NCBI GenBank assembly: GCA_022494885.1
Contig: JAGVSM010004994.1
Coordinates: 62,001 to 126,000, forward strand
Direction of reading: 5' to 3'
DNA from: Micrasema longulum
Lineage: Eukaryota > Arthropoda > Insecta > Trichoptera > Brachycentridae
DNA: 64,000 bases
A program made the position numbers and the translations under genes. The notes beneath the pieces are model-generated. The model was not told where the DNA came from, made no database searches, and worked only from the letters and a program-made list of their open reading frames with translations. Positions 1 through 10,377 of the stretch are shown here, one piece after another; positions within the stretch are counted from its first letter, which is position 1; the number at the start of each line of letters is the position of its first letter.

Positions 1-267
1 TGATTTTCGCACTATTATACTGCATATTTGTAGGAAAAAAGACGCTAAAATAATCGCATCATCTTTCGGCAAATTATCCAATTGGGCTTTTGAAATTCCG
101 TCTTCCATTATTTTTAATGATTTCTTTATCACTGTAGAGTAATTATAATTTACAGTTATAACTTAATACATAATTCACAACGTCAAAATCCTTTATAAAA
201 TCACGCGACAATGACAGCCCGTACAAACAGTATGCAAAAATGACAGGCATTGAAGACGAACGCGGCT

Positions 268-455
268 TGTGACGTCACGACCAATCAAATGGCGTTTTTG
301 TAAAGGCGTATTTTTCAACATTTTTATTTTAAAAATTAAGAATGAAAACATATTTCTACAATATCCATATTGATTATAAAAATATAATTATTTTTTCTAA
401 ATCCATTTCACATATTTTTATCGGTATTCGTAGTATGTGAGATTTCTCTATTGCG
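268..455 (+). repeat. dispersed repeat, copy 1
   Basis: This AT-rich segment resembles 17335-17535 in the same orientation. Both begin near a GACGTCAC motif and share TATCCATATTGAT and TTTTTATCGGTATTCGT in the same order and spacing. No coding frame is visible. The family is not recognised. The boundaries are approximate, and the copy may begin before the aligned part, in the otherwise featureless first 270 bases. Confidence 0.6.
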
Positions 456-472
456 GTAATATTTGGAAACAT

Positions 473-907
473 AATTGAACGTAGTTATACAGAAAGCAGC
501 CAGCCATAGAAAAGTTAAATTGAGATAATAACCATTTTGTGAAAAGAGTGAATTATTAAATCTTCACAATAGTTGGAATGTTTTTAACTTTAACAAACGA
601 GAAACAATGAATACATATTTTTTTTTATATACTACAATCAATAATCTTATTATGTATTTGACCAGTTTAAAAGATTTTTAAAGAACCATAAGATTTTTCT
701 AGTTTTGTGGGTGTTTTCTGCAAATTTAGAAATGCCGTTTTTGTGATCGACATATTTTTCCGAAGGTGATTAATACAGTTTTTTGTATGAAAGCGGTCTG
801 GCTGTTTTTAGCAAAACATAGAATCGATCTTACTGTACCAGATAACATCAATATCTTATTTTTCCAAAATTGTGGACTGGCTGCTTTCTGCATAACTACG
901 TTCAATT
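473..907. mobile_element. 435 bp inverted-repeat element (MITE-like)
   Basis: The two ends are inverted copies of each other. The left arm (473-506) reads AATTGAACGTAGTTATACAG and on; the right arm (873-907), read in reverse, gives the same with about three differences. The interior is AT-rich and has no convincing protein. A degenerate copy of the arm motif (GTCTGGCTGTTTTTAG) lies inside near 797. No clear target-site duplication is visible, so the superfamily is undetermined. Confidence 0.55.
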
Positions 908-1672
908 TACCCAGCCTTTTTTGTGAAAAATCACCTCAAGAGGACATTAGTTGGTTAAAGGGTTGGTTAAATTGCAAAAAATCGTTTATACTTGGATGCT
1001 TAATTTCAAAAAATGCCTAAGCCCATTTTCGTAGTTCTGAGATATAGTTTAAGTGTTTATTTTGTCCCCGAAATGTTAAATGACATAATTTCGGAAAATA
1101 GAAAATAATTATTCTAAATTTTTTATTCTTCTTTCTTTTAAGATAAAAAAAATACAAAATTGTTACATGTTTAGTTACAAAATTATTGCTTGTAGAAAAG
1201 TGGAGTTGAGCTTAAGGTCAGGACTTGCGGATTTTTAAAAAGTATTTAAAGGACCAAGGGATTTTTTTTTCAGGGAAAAAACTCTTGGACGAAGAGATTT
1301 TTAGGACTTAATGATTTTTTGAAATTTGAATAATATTTTTAAAATCATTTTTCAAATACTAAATTCGATATGGGTATTCCTTATTGAAAAATTAATAAGG
1401 TAAATGTATAGTTCACAAAATGCATTATACGGCAGTGTTGCCAACACAAAACCGATAAAATTAGAATTAGGCATTTTTAAAATTGGGCATCCACTTATAC
1501 GCTTTGTGGCTGAAGAAAGACGTGATGTAATTTAAATAACTCCTATCTGTACCTAATTACGATTTAAGAACTATCATTTAAAAGCGGAGTTTTTTTTAAA
1601 GCTCTATAAAAATTATCCAATTATGTTTATGAATATATATTAATCAATTCATAATTCAAATATATAATATAT
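908..1672. other. AT-rich stretch, nothing recognised
   Basis: No open frame, repeat structure or RNA gene can be supported here. Confidence 0.5.
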
Positions 1673-1930
1673 AGTCGGTCTCGTGGTGTAATGGTCAGCG
1701 CGTTTGTCTACCATGCAAGAGGTCTCGGGTTCGATTCCCGACATGCTTGATATGAAATATTTATTTAAAAGGGTGTTTTCACACTAGAATATTTCATAGT
1801 CCTGGACTGGTACCTGAAGCGTAAGACTGATCACAATGTTACAAAATTGATCGAGATATGCTGCGATTGGTGTACCAAACCAGTGGCCTATGCACCATTA
1901 GGTGCGGGAAGGGTGATGATGATGATGATT
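1673..1930 (+). mobile_element. tRNA-derived SINE, family 1, copy a
   Basis: The head is tRNA-like with pol III promoter boxes: an A-box-like TGGTGTAATGGTCAGCG and a clear B box, GGTTCGATTCC, at about 1729-1739. The body contains CCTGGACTGG and GCACCATTAGGTGCG, and the 3' end is a short (GAT)n run. The acceptor halves do not pair, so this is not a functional tRNA gene. The same body recurs at 2294-2715 and 63640-63800. Confidence 0.75.
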
Positions 1931-2011
1931 TATTCATTCAGCGAGTTGCGCCAAAATATTTGACAAAACATAAAAACAAAATACTTGTTTATATAAAATA
2001 AAGGAACGACA

Positions 2012-2222
2012 GGCGCCGTGGCGCAGTTGGTTAGACGGCCAACTGTGAAACAGACGTCGCGGGTTCGATTCCCGCCAGTTGCGAGAGAAAAAATCCGAGA
2101 ATTTTTTTTTCTCATTGGTCTGGGTGTTGTGGTGTATATTTCATTACCTTCTTCCATATCCCCTCTTTCCCATCTGCTGACAAGTCTCTAAATAGAGGCT
2201 TAGTGGTATTCCTTTAAAAAAA
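2012..2222 (+). mobile_element. tRNA-derived SINE, family 2, copy a
   Basis: A tRNA-like head (GGCGCCGTGGCGCAGTTGG, with B box GGTTCGATTCCC at about 2062-2073) is followed by a TCTGGGTG-containing body and an A-rich end. The head lacks a pairing acceptor stem. The body resembles, in diverged form, the two minus-strand copies at 14180-14356 and 32262-32420 (TGGGTG, then a GATGTAATTCA-like segment). It is therefore read as a SINE and not as a tRNA gene. Confidence 0.65.
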
Positions 2223-2293
2223 TATATACTCGTATATATAAAAACAGTGGCATATATGGAAATCACAAAAATAAGTCAAATTTATTGTTATTT

Positions 2294-2715
2294 TGGTCGC
2301 ATCGTGGTCAGCACGTTTGCCTACCACGCTAGAGATCTCGAGTTCGAATCCCAACATGATTGACATGCAATATTTATTTTAAAATGTGATTTTATCCTCC
2401 AATTTTACAGTCCCTGGACTGGCACCTGGAACGTGAGATTGATGATCTTACCTCGATGTACGAAAATAAAAAAAGGATAGAGATATGCCGCCATATTTAT
2501 TTATTTGGTTTACAAACAATGAAAAATAATATATATAACATACAGAAATATTCAAATAAAAAAAGACTACTTCATTTTTATCAATTACACGTAATCACTA
2601 ATAAAATACATATTTAAATAAAATTAACAATATAAATTATTAAAATTAAATTTTAATTATTATCTATTCCAATGCAGTACCCTATGCACCGTTAGGTGCG
2701 TAGGGGGTAACTATG
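2294..2715 (+). mobile_element. tRNA-derived SINE, family 1, copy b, interrupted
   Basis: The head (B box GAGTTCGAATCCC near 2340) and body (CCCTGGACTGGCACCTGG) match the copy at 1673. The last part (CCTATGCACCGTTAGGTGCG) resumes at about 2671. Between about 2491 and 2665 sits an AT-rich insert that copy a does not have. The insert starts with an ATTTATTTATT run, as expected of the tail of a minus-strand LINE, but it is too short to classify. Confidence 0.65.
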
Positions 2716-2726
2716 ATAGCTATAAG

Positions 2727-3112
2727 TTTGTACATTATTATTATGTTATCACATTTTATACCAAATGCTAAACTTATTTACCGATAACGCAAAAAAAATC
2801 TATTCTCTAAGTTGAACTTAATAGATATTTTATACAGAATTTTTATTTATCGTGGCATATTGATTTACACACGGCATAACAACCCAGAATAATGATAACG
2901 GCACGTTCAAAATACACGTTTTTTAAAGAAGAAACATACATCGATACTATCGGTCTCTATCCCGGCACCTATTGGAATCGGGGAAAGGAATTATATAAAA
3001 GTACAATGTGAAAATGATCATTTTCTATTATAGTATCACGTCCGCGAGAAGAACAGTCCACGAGAGGAGGTCAAGAAACCCTGGCCCAAAATGTATACGC
3101 GATCGCCGCGCC
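2727..3112. other. intergenic stretch, nothing recognised
   Basis: No coding frame is supported. A TATATAAAAG box occurs at about 2993-3002, but nothing downstream supports a gene start. Confidence 0.4.
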
Positions 3113-3115
3113 CAG

Positions 3116-3398
3116 GAGCTCAATCACAGATGGCTATCGACATGCTAAAAAACGTGCTAAGTATTTGAGCAATCACCACGAACAATCATGAACACGCTGA
3201 AGTTAAAGCGGTCGCGTTGCAAAACGCCATAGATAAGTTCCTGTGCGAGATTCAACCAATCCTCTTGAACTGACCGAAGTTGAATTTCGTTTTGCAACGC
3301 GACCGCTTTAACTTCAGCCTGTTCATGATTGTTCGTGGTGATCGCTCAAATACTTAGCACGTTTTTTAGCATGTCGATAGTTATCTGTGATTGAGCTC
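3116..3398. mobile_element. PIF/Harbinger-like MITE, copy 1 (283 bp fold-back)
   Basis: The terminal inverted repeats begin GAGCTCAATCACAGATGGCT and run inward for roughly 100 bases per arm, so most of the element folds on itself. It is flanked by a perfect 3 bp duplication, CAG at 3113-3115 and CAG at 3399-3401. The right half retains the segment that in the 4473 copy encodes the motif RRVRDSTNPLELTEVEF. It is therefore an internal-deletion derivative of a PIF/Harbinger-like element. It belongs to the same subfamily as the copy at 4473. Confidence 0.8.
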
Positions 3399-3401
3399 CA
3401 G

Positions 3402-3700
3402 ACCCAGATTCATGCGCTCGCATCCTGCACGGTGTACGCATTGCACGATAAGTGCTGAGCACCAACCACGGTAGCGCGCGAAAGTTATATAACGTTCGTA
3501 TGGCACTTGGTAAACGTGTCCGTCGTTAATTACACACTTTGATTCGGTGTTCGGTGTCTGTCGACTTGACGGGGACCGGCTGGAGGCGCCGCGACCTTGG
3601 TCCGCCCCCCTCCCCCCGCCCGCTGCACAAGGCTGGCCCCGGCCATGGGCGGAGGACGGAGGACGGAGGACGGAAGACGGGCTCCGGGCCCGGAACCTTC
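3402..3700. other. GC-rich island with short direct repeats
   Basis: GC-rich DNA unlike the AT-rich surroundings. It contains runs of C and a GGAGGACG-type 7-8 bp repeat at about 3650-3675. A TATATAAC box lies near 3486. This could be a promoter or first non-coding exon, but the open frame here starts at GTG and has no recognisable domain. Confidence 0.35.
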
Positions 3701-4472
3701 TGGGAGTAAAGCTACGAAGATTTACGGGAATGTCAGTGTAGTAAGATTCATCAAACGATAAAATAGATATGTATATTGTAAAAATAGCCCCCGCACTTGC
3801 GTAAAGGCAAACGGTACTGCGAGAAATTAGGTATTTTAGTAATAGATATTTAGTGTGCAGTCAATTTAAACCTTTCTTAGGCTCTCTTCGCAGTCAGTAG
3901 TTGCGCATTTTTGGACGACCAACAAAATAACTTGCTGAGAATTTCAATTACCTTTCTGATCATGGTCTATCATTTCACTCTTCTCGGGAAAAAACACCTT
4001 CCATTCCTCGGCATAGCGCGCCATTCTTTAGCAAATTCTTTTCTGATCAAGGTGCCAGACGTAATTTTATTTTATTTTATTTATTTCGAATACAAACAGA
4101 TGTGCAGGTTAAATGAATATTTAAAAAAAAATATATATATATAAAATGTAAACATAGTAGGGCCTGCCATCCAATTATATGTATTCACTAAATAATACTG
4201 TAATAAAGCGACGACGGCTTGAAGTTTAAACTATATAAATAATAAATATACTATATATTAAAATAAGATAAATATGGACAATACAAGGAGATAGTGGAAA
4301 GGAAAAGAAGGAAATTGATAAGGAGTGGTAAAGGATGATTGAAGGAAAGTGAGAGTGGAAAATTGCATTTGATTTATTGATTAAACGAATTATGAATGAA
4401 GAGCATGAATCAAGCCTATTAATTCTCTTCTGTAATGAGCTACCTCTTCGTGTTAAAAATGCACCTTCTCTG

Positions 4473-4937
4473 GAGCTCAATCACAGATGGCTATCGACAT
4501 GCTAAAAAACGTGCTAAGTATTTGAGCGATCACCACGAACAATCATGAACACGCTGAAGTTAAAGCGGTCGCATTGCAAAACGCCATAGATAAGTTCCGT
4601 ATCCGTAGTCCGTGGTCAAACGTCAAATCAAAAAAGTCAACACGCGTGTAATCTCGTGCCGGTTTGTTATTTCGTTTTCAAGTTAAAAACAATTACTATG
4701 GCGACTGCTTTTCTTAACATTTGGCTTGCCGACCGCCGGCTAAATGCAATACGGCACTCGAGAAAAATTGAAAGAAGGCGTGTGCGAGATTCAACCAATC
4801 CTCTTGAACTGACCGAAGTTGAATTTCGTTTTGCAACGCGACCGCGATAACTTCAGCGTGTTCATGATTGTTCGTGGTGATTGCTCAAATACTTAGCACG
4901 TTTTTTAGCATGTCGATAGCCATCTGTGATTGAGCTC
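4473..4937 (+). mobile_element. PIF/Harbinger-like deletion derivative, copy 2 (465 bp)
   Basis: It has the same terminal inverted repeats as copy 1 (GAGCTCAATCACAGATGGCT and its reverse) and is flanked by CTG at 4470-4472 and CTG at 4938-4940. Between the repeats it keeps the start of a transposase-like frame (4698-4850). Compared with copy 1, it carries about 180 extra internal bases. PIF/Harbinger elements usually duplicate TWA, so the CWG duplications seen here and in the other three copies are notable. Confidence 0.85.
4698..4850 (+). pseudogene. truncated PIF/Harbinger (HARBI1-like) transposase N terminus
   Basis: The frame opens with an ATG and reads MATAFL..WLADRRLNA followed by ERRRVRDSTNPLELTEVEF. 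HARBI1-type nucleases start in this way: a short helix, then an R-R-x-R-D-x-x-N-P-[FL]-[ED]-L motif just before the helix-turn-helix. The frame then runs straight into the right terminal inverted repeat (FATRPR, stop), so the DNA-binding and DDE catalytic parts are gone. The protein would not be active. The element at 9071 keeps the same start on the plus strand, and the one at 16597 keeps it on the minus strand. Confidence 0.65.
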
Positions 4938-5155
4938 CTGGCCACCTTTAAGAAACGCCCGAAATATTATTATATATCCTTAGAATCTTAATCTCACTTA
5001 TACAAGTACAAATTTTGACCAATTTTTCTTTTGGCCGTTGTGTTTTTTGGGTGGCCGGAAGATATCGCGTTTAACAATAAAAGTCCGCAAAAGTGCACGA
5101 AGAGTCAAGTAAATAAACAAAAAATCTTCATTTCGAGGATCCGCTAGGGCGGCCA

Positions 5156-5180
5156 GGGCCCCGATTACAATGGGAAGTTA
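5156..5180 (+). repeat. isolated GGGCCCCGATTACAATGGGA repeat end
   Basis: This is a short copy of the same terminal motif found at 5312-5331, 6213-6233 (inverted), 8764 and 25911. It has no partner on its left, so it may be a solo end or a remnant of an older nested element. Confidence 0.5.
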
Positions 5181-5311
5181 ACCCAAACTTAATTAATTCA
5201 TATGACCACAAAATCCTGACTGAATGCGCCCATTTGTTTAGGTTGTTTACAAATTAAAACCTCCTTTATATTTACTTACTTATTTCAGACAGATTTTTAC
5301 TGCTGGCTCCA

Positions 5312-6233
5312 GGGCCCCGATTACGATGGAAAGTTAACATTTATCTTTAATTGTATCTACAAAGTAAAATTAAGTTTTATGTATGAAAAGCGTAATGTTG
5401 GATTCAAAACTTACATTTCACCAAAACGCTAAGATGGTAATAGATAAGATTGCAAAAAAAATATCAATTTTGGGAAGGATCAGAAGATTTATTGATAAGG
5501 ACTCCTGCAAAACTATTTACAAAGCAATTATTGAACCACACGTTAACTACTGTAGTAGCATTTTATTTTTATCAAACAAAGAAAACACAGATAAACTAAC
5601 TGTATTACAAAATAAAGCCTTTAGAATCATTTTGAAAAAAAACAGATACACGAGGGTAAAGTCGATGGTAAATGAAATGAAATTATCAACATATAAACAA
5701 AGAATATTTTACAATACAATGATTTTGTTCATAAAATTATAAACTCTAATAAAAAAACAGAATTTTGGAAAAAATTGATTGGAACCAGCAATACTAGAGA
5801 AAAGAACAAAATTAGACTTCCATTTAGGAAAAAGGCAAAGTCACAAAATTCAATTTTATTTAAAGCAATTAAAAAGTATTACGAAATGGAAAAAAAAATA
5901 TTTATGAAGAAAAAAACATATCAAAATTTAAAATAATGGTCGAGACATATGTGATAAACAATTCTATAAATTAAATATATTTGCAATGTTATTATTAGAA
6001 CACACATAACAATATGTATGATATGTGTGCCCTACTTTAAGATTTAAATAAAAAAAAAAAATTAAAAAGCAGAATATGCATAGAATATTTTCTTCTAAAT
6101 ATGTTTAATTATGGATTACCGACAAAGATACTTTAAATGATCATGCAAATATACTCATTTTCGTAGACAAATGTCGGTTTTTCTTTATAGACAGTCGAAG
6201 ATAACTCTCCATTTCATTGTAATCGGGGGCCCC
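5312..6233. mobile_element. TIR-bounded element with nested LINE tail
   Basis: The left end (5312-5331) reads GGGCCCCGATTACGATGGAA. The right end (6213-6233) reads, in reverse, GGGGCCCCCGATTACAATGA and on. The interior is mostly a LINE 3' fragment (5383-6055). I infer a non-autonomous DNA element later invaded by a LINE. Target duplications are not clear, so the outer limits are tentative. Confidence 0.45.
5383..6055 (+). pseudogene. LINE reverse transcriptase C-terminal relic with poly(A) tail
   Basis: The first frame (5383-5742) encodes a post-RT thumb region typical of Jockey/CR1-like LINEs: SKLTFHQNAKMV...KKISILGR, then YKAIIEPHVNYCSSI and VLQNKAFRIIL. At about 5735 the frame breaks. The protein continues in another frame (KLIGTSNTREKNKIRLPFRK...KKYYEMEKK) to a stop near 5935. 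A 3' untranslated stretch ends in AAATAAAAAAAAAAAA near 6055. The endonuclease and catalytic RT motifs are absent, so this is a dead, 5'-truncated copy. Confidence 0.75.
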
Positions 6234-6239
6234 GGTTGC

Positions 6240-7323
6240 CGACGGCCAGTATCCGGTGGTACTCGAGGGTTACATTATGATTTCACCAGAATACCTCCTC
6301 ACTGTGACTATGGTCCGTTCCGTACGAGAAGAAGTAATATCGCCGATATTGTGCTATTCCCGAGGAATCCAGATACGTAACTTACAAGTTACGTAATACT
6401 TATTACCGATAAATGTTGTCATAGTCACATTCCTAGTCTTCTCGGTGGACGCTGTCACGGGGCTTGCATATCATCTTCATACATCTTCACAACCCAAATA
6501 ACCTTCTACATGTGGTGATTTTATTGATTGAATCGGTAGGTAGTACCTCGGTATTTACCGCGTAAGCGTAGGCGGGAGTCACTAAGTTACGGCAGAATAA
6601 AACACCAATGTTTTTATTAATATGTTTGCTTAGATGGAGAACATTTTAGAGGAGGGAATATGGAAGTCTGGCTGGTTTAAGAGCCACCATTCTGTCTGAA
6701 TTTCATAATCATAAGTGAGAAATTTATCAAAACGCGAACAATTCTTGTCGACACATTTAGACGTGTAGTCCGAGGCTTCTTTCAACCGACGACTGTGGAA
6801 CAACAGGAAGCCCCAATAGATTGGCATTATTGACAAAAAACATATTGAATTCATTTGATTTAAGCTATTTACTAACAATTCTTGATGGAATTCCATTGTA
6901 ATGATGTAATAACTTATATTTACATATAAGTTATCAATTAAAAATACATAAAGGTCCAAAGTTCGATAGATTAGAAATTTTAGAAACAAAACACGATAAA
7001 AAATAATAGCGATAGAATTTTAATAAATCGGCAGATATAATTTTAAAACTCACCCTTATTAGCCCCCTTAGTTTGAACCTGTATATTGCAATAAAACAAG
7101 AAATATTTTCATGGAATAGAATCCTCTCTTACAGTACTCAGCCAACACATGTTTTCAATCATTTGTCCCACGCTGTTTCATCAAAACATTACGTATTGTA
7201 TCTAACACTTAAGGTAATATTTAGTTTTATATAAATTATCCTTACACTGTATAATGTTTACCAGTCTGAAAATGCCCATTAGAGGGTAAAAGCGATAATT
7301 GGTCGAGTAAATTAAGTGGAAGT
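6240..7323. other. AT-rich stretch, nothing recognised
   Basis: The open frames here (including a 119-codon one on the minus strand at 6630-6989) show no domain and no splice context. I see no repeat partner within the window. Confidence 0.45.
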
Positions 7324-7331
7324 GTACTAAG

Positions 7332-8235
7332 CATAGAATTAAGAATAGTCCAGAAGGAGCGTAGAATCATATTTGAATACATCGGACTGTGTCAAATAAT
7401 TCCCCCACTCCGGCTTACTTTCGCCGCGCGTATTCGTGAAGTCGCCGGGTAATGTTACTTGATGGGAAAAAAAAATCATAACACAAATGTAAGGTTAAAA
7501 AAAAGTAATCTGTTAATTTCTAAAACATTTAAGTTTGTAAGTGAAAATTCTTGATGGAAGTTCATTGCAATTTATTATATAAATAAAAGACGAGTGATAC
7601 TTAATTACTTACTGTTAATTTCTCTAAAATTTTATTGTGCACGCGGAACATTGATTGACACAACAGAGTAGATAAGTAAAGGGTCATTTAATAAGAGTAA
7701 TTGAATTAATGAACTTTGAACTTAAAATATAAAACAAATTTTATTTGACATAAAACGGATATTTTTATATCACGTTAAATAATATTTGATGTTTTAAAGA
7801 TTATGTCGTTCAAATGTTCCCCACGGCGTTGTTTAATCCGAGATCTAATTATCATTAGTTCTTTTATTAGATGAGCTAAGTAGGGTAAAAATAATCTACC
7901 CTGGCAACACTAACGAAATTTCCATTTTGTTTCTTAGACAATTTGAAAGATTAAAAAAAAATTCAATTTTTAAGTAATGCATTTGTTATATACACATTCA
8001 TTTGCAAATTACAGATAAAATGTGATTGCATCCTGTTTCTTTAAGATCCTAGCAGTATTTCTAAACTTTAAAAGGACACAACGCGGCTTGGTTGAATTCA
8101 AACCAGGAGTTGCATACTGAGCGACGTCTACAATGAAACTAATTGGTCAAAACGTAAACCTACTTATTAATGAGTAGTTAAGTCGCCTTCTGTTTGATGT
8201 GCGTATGCGGTTTCTGGACTATTCTTAATTCTATG
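7332..8235. mobile_element. hAT-like non-autonomous element (904 bp)
   Basis: Both ends carry the same 24-base perfect terminal inverted repeat, beginning CATAGAATTAAGAATAGTCC. The flanking 8-mers are GTACTAAG (7324-7331) and GTTCTAAG (8236-8243), differing at one base. An 8 bp duplication is the hallmark of the hAT superfamily. The interior is AT-rich with one GC-rich patch (about 7395-7455) and encodes no transposase, so the copy would need transposase supplied in trans. Confidence 0.75.
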
Positions 8236-8559
8236 GTTCTAAGTGTTTTTAATGAATAACTTATATGTAAGTAAAGGTTATTACAGTCAAACTTAACAAT
8301 CTTGGAATCTTGAAAACTATCGAAGAAACCATTTAAAAGTACAGTAGGCATGTTCGTGGCAAGAACTAGGCAGACATGGAAATCATGCCATCTAAGAAAG
8401 GAGCGATAACACCGCTTGCTTCTTGAATGCTCGCCTTTGCCGTAGGAGCAGATCTACAGTACTACAATATTGTTTGTCCGAATACTTGACAATTTCATCG
8501 CCGAGTCGGAAACTAGTAACGAGACACGAGTGAGGGATTAATTACGAGTTAGGGTGGAA

Positions 8560-8763
8560 TTCCCTGTCAGTATGCGGCCATATTACCCGTGAAGAGCCGC
8601 CGCCGCCGGGGAGACGTGCAGCGAGCAGGCAGACGGCACTGACAGCACACTGCACACTGACGTGGAACACACGGGCGAGTGAGGTTCTCCAGCCGCCGGG
8701 CCGGGCGTGCCGCGTGCCGGTAGCTGACACGCTGTGCAAGCAAGTGTCAGTCAGCACCCTTGC
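8560..8763. other. GC-rich island
   Basis: A compact GC-rich block with CCGCCGCCGCC and GCCGCCGGGCC, sharply distinct from its flanks. It could be a promoter or first exon. The 71-codon minus frame in it has no recognisable domain. Confidence 0.35.
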
Positions 8764-9045
8764 CGGGGCCTCGATTATGATGGGAAGATAAAGACGTCAT
8801 ACCTTCACCTTGACGGCATAGTTGTAGATAAGTTCCCTCTAGCGATTATAAAGATATACTACCGACCCCCCACCTTCAAGTTTTGGGTAGGTACATCGAT
8901 ATGAAACAAGGGGAAGCGTACGTCACGGTACACATATCTACGCTCTAAAATGATATAGCTTCAGTATGACGTCATGGTTGAAGATAAAAGTCTCCCGACC
9001 GACTATAAAGGTACACTACCGATACCCCCACCATCAAGTTTAGCT
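8764..9045 (+). repeat. dispersed repeat starting GGGGCCTCGATTATGATGGG, copy 1
   Basis: It matches 25911-26165 over about 200 bases in the same orientation, including ACATCGATATGAAACAAGGG and AGCGTACGTCACGGTACACA. It is internally duplicated: the block TATACTACCGACCCCCCACC recurs, diverged, about 150 bases later as ACACTACCGATACCCCCACC. The terminal motif is shared with 5156, 5312 and 6233. No coding potential is seen. Confidence 0.65.
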
Positions 9046-9070
9046 AGCAGCTTTCGACGCTTTCTCGCAG

Positions 9071-9655
9071 TAGCTCAATCACAAATAACTATCGACGTGC
9101 TTAAAAACATGTTAAGCATTTGAGCGATCACAATGAACAATAATGAACACGCTTAAGTTATCGCAGTCATAAGTCAACGCGTGTGTAATCTCTAGATCAA
9201 CGCTCGGGTCGGTTCGTTTTTTGTTTTCCTCGTAAATAAATACAGTTTATTGGCGAAAAATCGGCGTTTACTATAAAAAAATAATACAATATATTGCATT
9301 TGCAAAATAGTAGGGAGTATCTAATACAAAAACTGAAAAATAAATTACAATTACTATGGAGTCTGCTTTTCTTGACATTTGGCTTGCCAGCCGCCGGCTG
9401 AATGCAATGAATAGCATGATAAATAATAAATAAATAAAAATAGCAGTTTTGGAATATTTTCCATATTTACACCGGTAAAATTCAAATATGTGATTGCGCA
9501 GCAGGATTATACGTCGCGAAACGTAAATATTTTGACATTTAATATAAGGTGTTCGCGGATGTTCCATTGTGATCGCGAATACGATAAACAACCATGGTGA
9601 GAAATTGTTATCGCGTCGCTTTTTAGCACGTCGATAGTTATTTGTGATTGAGCTA
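9071..9655 (+). mobile_element. PIF/Harbinger-like deletion derivative, copy 3 (585 bp)
   Basis: The ends are TAGCTCAATCACAAATAACT and its inverse, flanked by CAG at 9068-9070 and CAG at 9656-9658. This is a second subfamily, with TAGCTC ends where copies 1 and 2 have GAGCTC. A transposase-like start is kept at 9356 (MESAFL..WLASRRLNA), but no further coding follows. The interior shares GCGCAGCAGGATT and ACACCGGT-type segments with the copy at 16597, which lies in the opposite orientation. Confidence 0.85.
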
Positions 9656-9789
9656 CAGGAAATACTTGTTTGTCGATTGACTCGCCGATGCGACGCGAAA
9701 ATAAGTTGACGTTTCGGTAGCTGTAGAAGTTTTCACAGCAGCCGAGCACGGGCAGCGCGATCAATTACTCATCATCCCGCAGTTATCTT

Positions 9790-10052
9790 CCCGTCATCAG
9801 CTCAGGGGGGGCATCGCAAAGCTGCACCGCTCGCGCTCTCGGCGTCCAGAGTCCAGACCTGCCGACCGGAATGGGATTCTGCGCGGCCGAGTTTTCTCGA
9901 ATCGCCCGAGACGAAACAGGGACAATCCAAAGTCAAAGGTGATATTATCACGTTGCATGTTGCGACGAATTAGGCGCAACGTGAATAGGTAATGGCCCGT
10001 ATTATACGCTACAATAAGATGAATGAAGTCATCGCCGACCGGCCGCATCCCA
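9790..10052. other. GC-rich, non-repetitive part of an island
   Basis: Moderately GC-rich sequence leading into the 9 bp tandem repeat. A 152-codon minus frame crosses it, but its only notable feature is the translation of the tandem repeat, so it is not called as a gene. Confidence 0.35.
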
Positions 10053-10114
10053 CCGCGGACAGTGCGGACGGTGCGGACGGTGCGGACGGTGCGGACGGTG
10101 CGGACGGTGCGGAC
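10053..10114. repeat. 9 bp tandem repeat, unit GTGCGGACG
   Basis: About six consecutive units of GTGCGGACG, the first one altered (CCGCGGACA) and the last one running into GCGGACCGG. Nine is a multiple of three, so every frame stays open across it and gives repeated tripeptides on both strands. This creates several overlapping spurious open frames. GC-rich sequence continues on both sides (about 9790-10260). Confidence 0.85.
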
Positions 10115-10377
10115 CGGTCTCGGAGCGGGAGATGTGACAAATCCTTTTGTGTGCAGAATGGCCACACTTCGACGCGGAGGGTCATCGCCTTGCCACCGCG
10201 CGCGAGGACGCGCACTGCTCGCCCCACTACGGTCCGCGATTTGCGGCTGTGACACATCTGCTCGCTTTCAAGGACGTCGTTTCATTACTATTTTTAAACC
10301 GCACGAGGGTAATTATTAGTTTCTTCGCTTCTCTCTTTTTGTATATCTAAATATATAGGCATACTTAATAATAATTC

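Noticed and set aside
1673..1745. tRNA gene
   Set aside because: Both promoter boxes are present, but the acceptor halves do not pair and the body continues as a repeat shared with 2294 and 63640, so it is a SINE head.
2012..2085. tRNA gene
   Set aside because: The B box is good, but GGCGCCG has no pairing partner at the 3' side and the sequence runs into a SINE body.
6630..6989. 119-codon minus-strand gene
   Set aside because: AT-rich frame with no recognisable motif, no neighbours of a gene model and a composition like its non-coding flanks.
9797..10255. 152-codon minus-strand gene with VRT repeats
   Set aside because: The frame is kept open only by the 9 bp tandem repeat. Competing frames exist on both strands, and no domain or splice context is visible.
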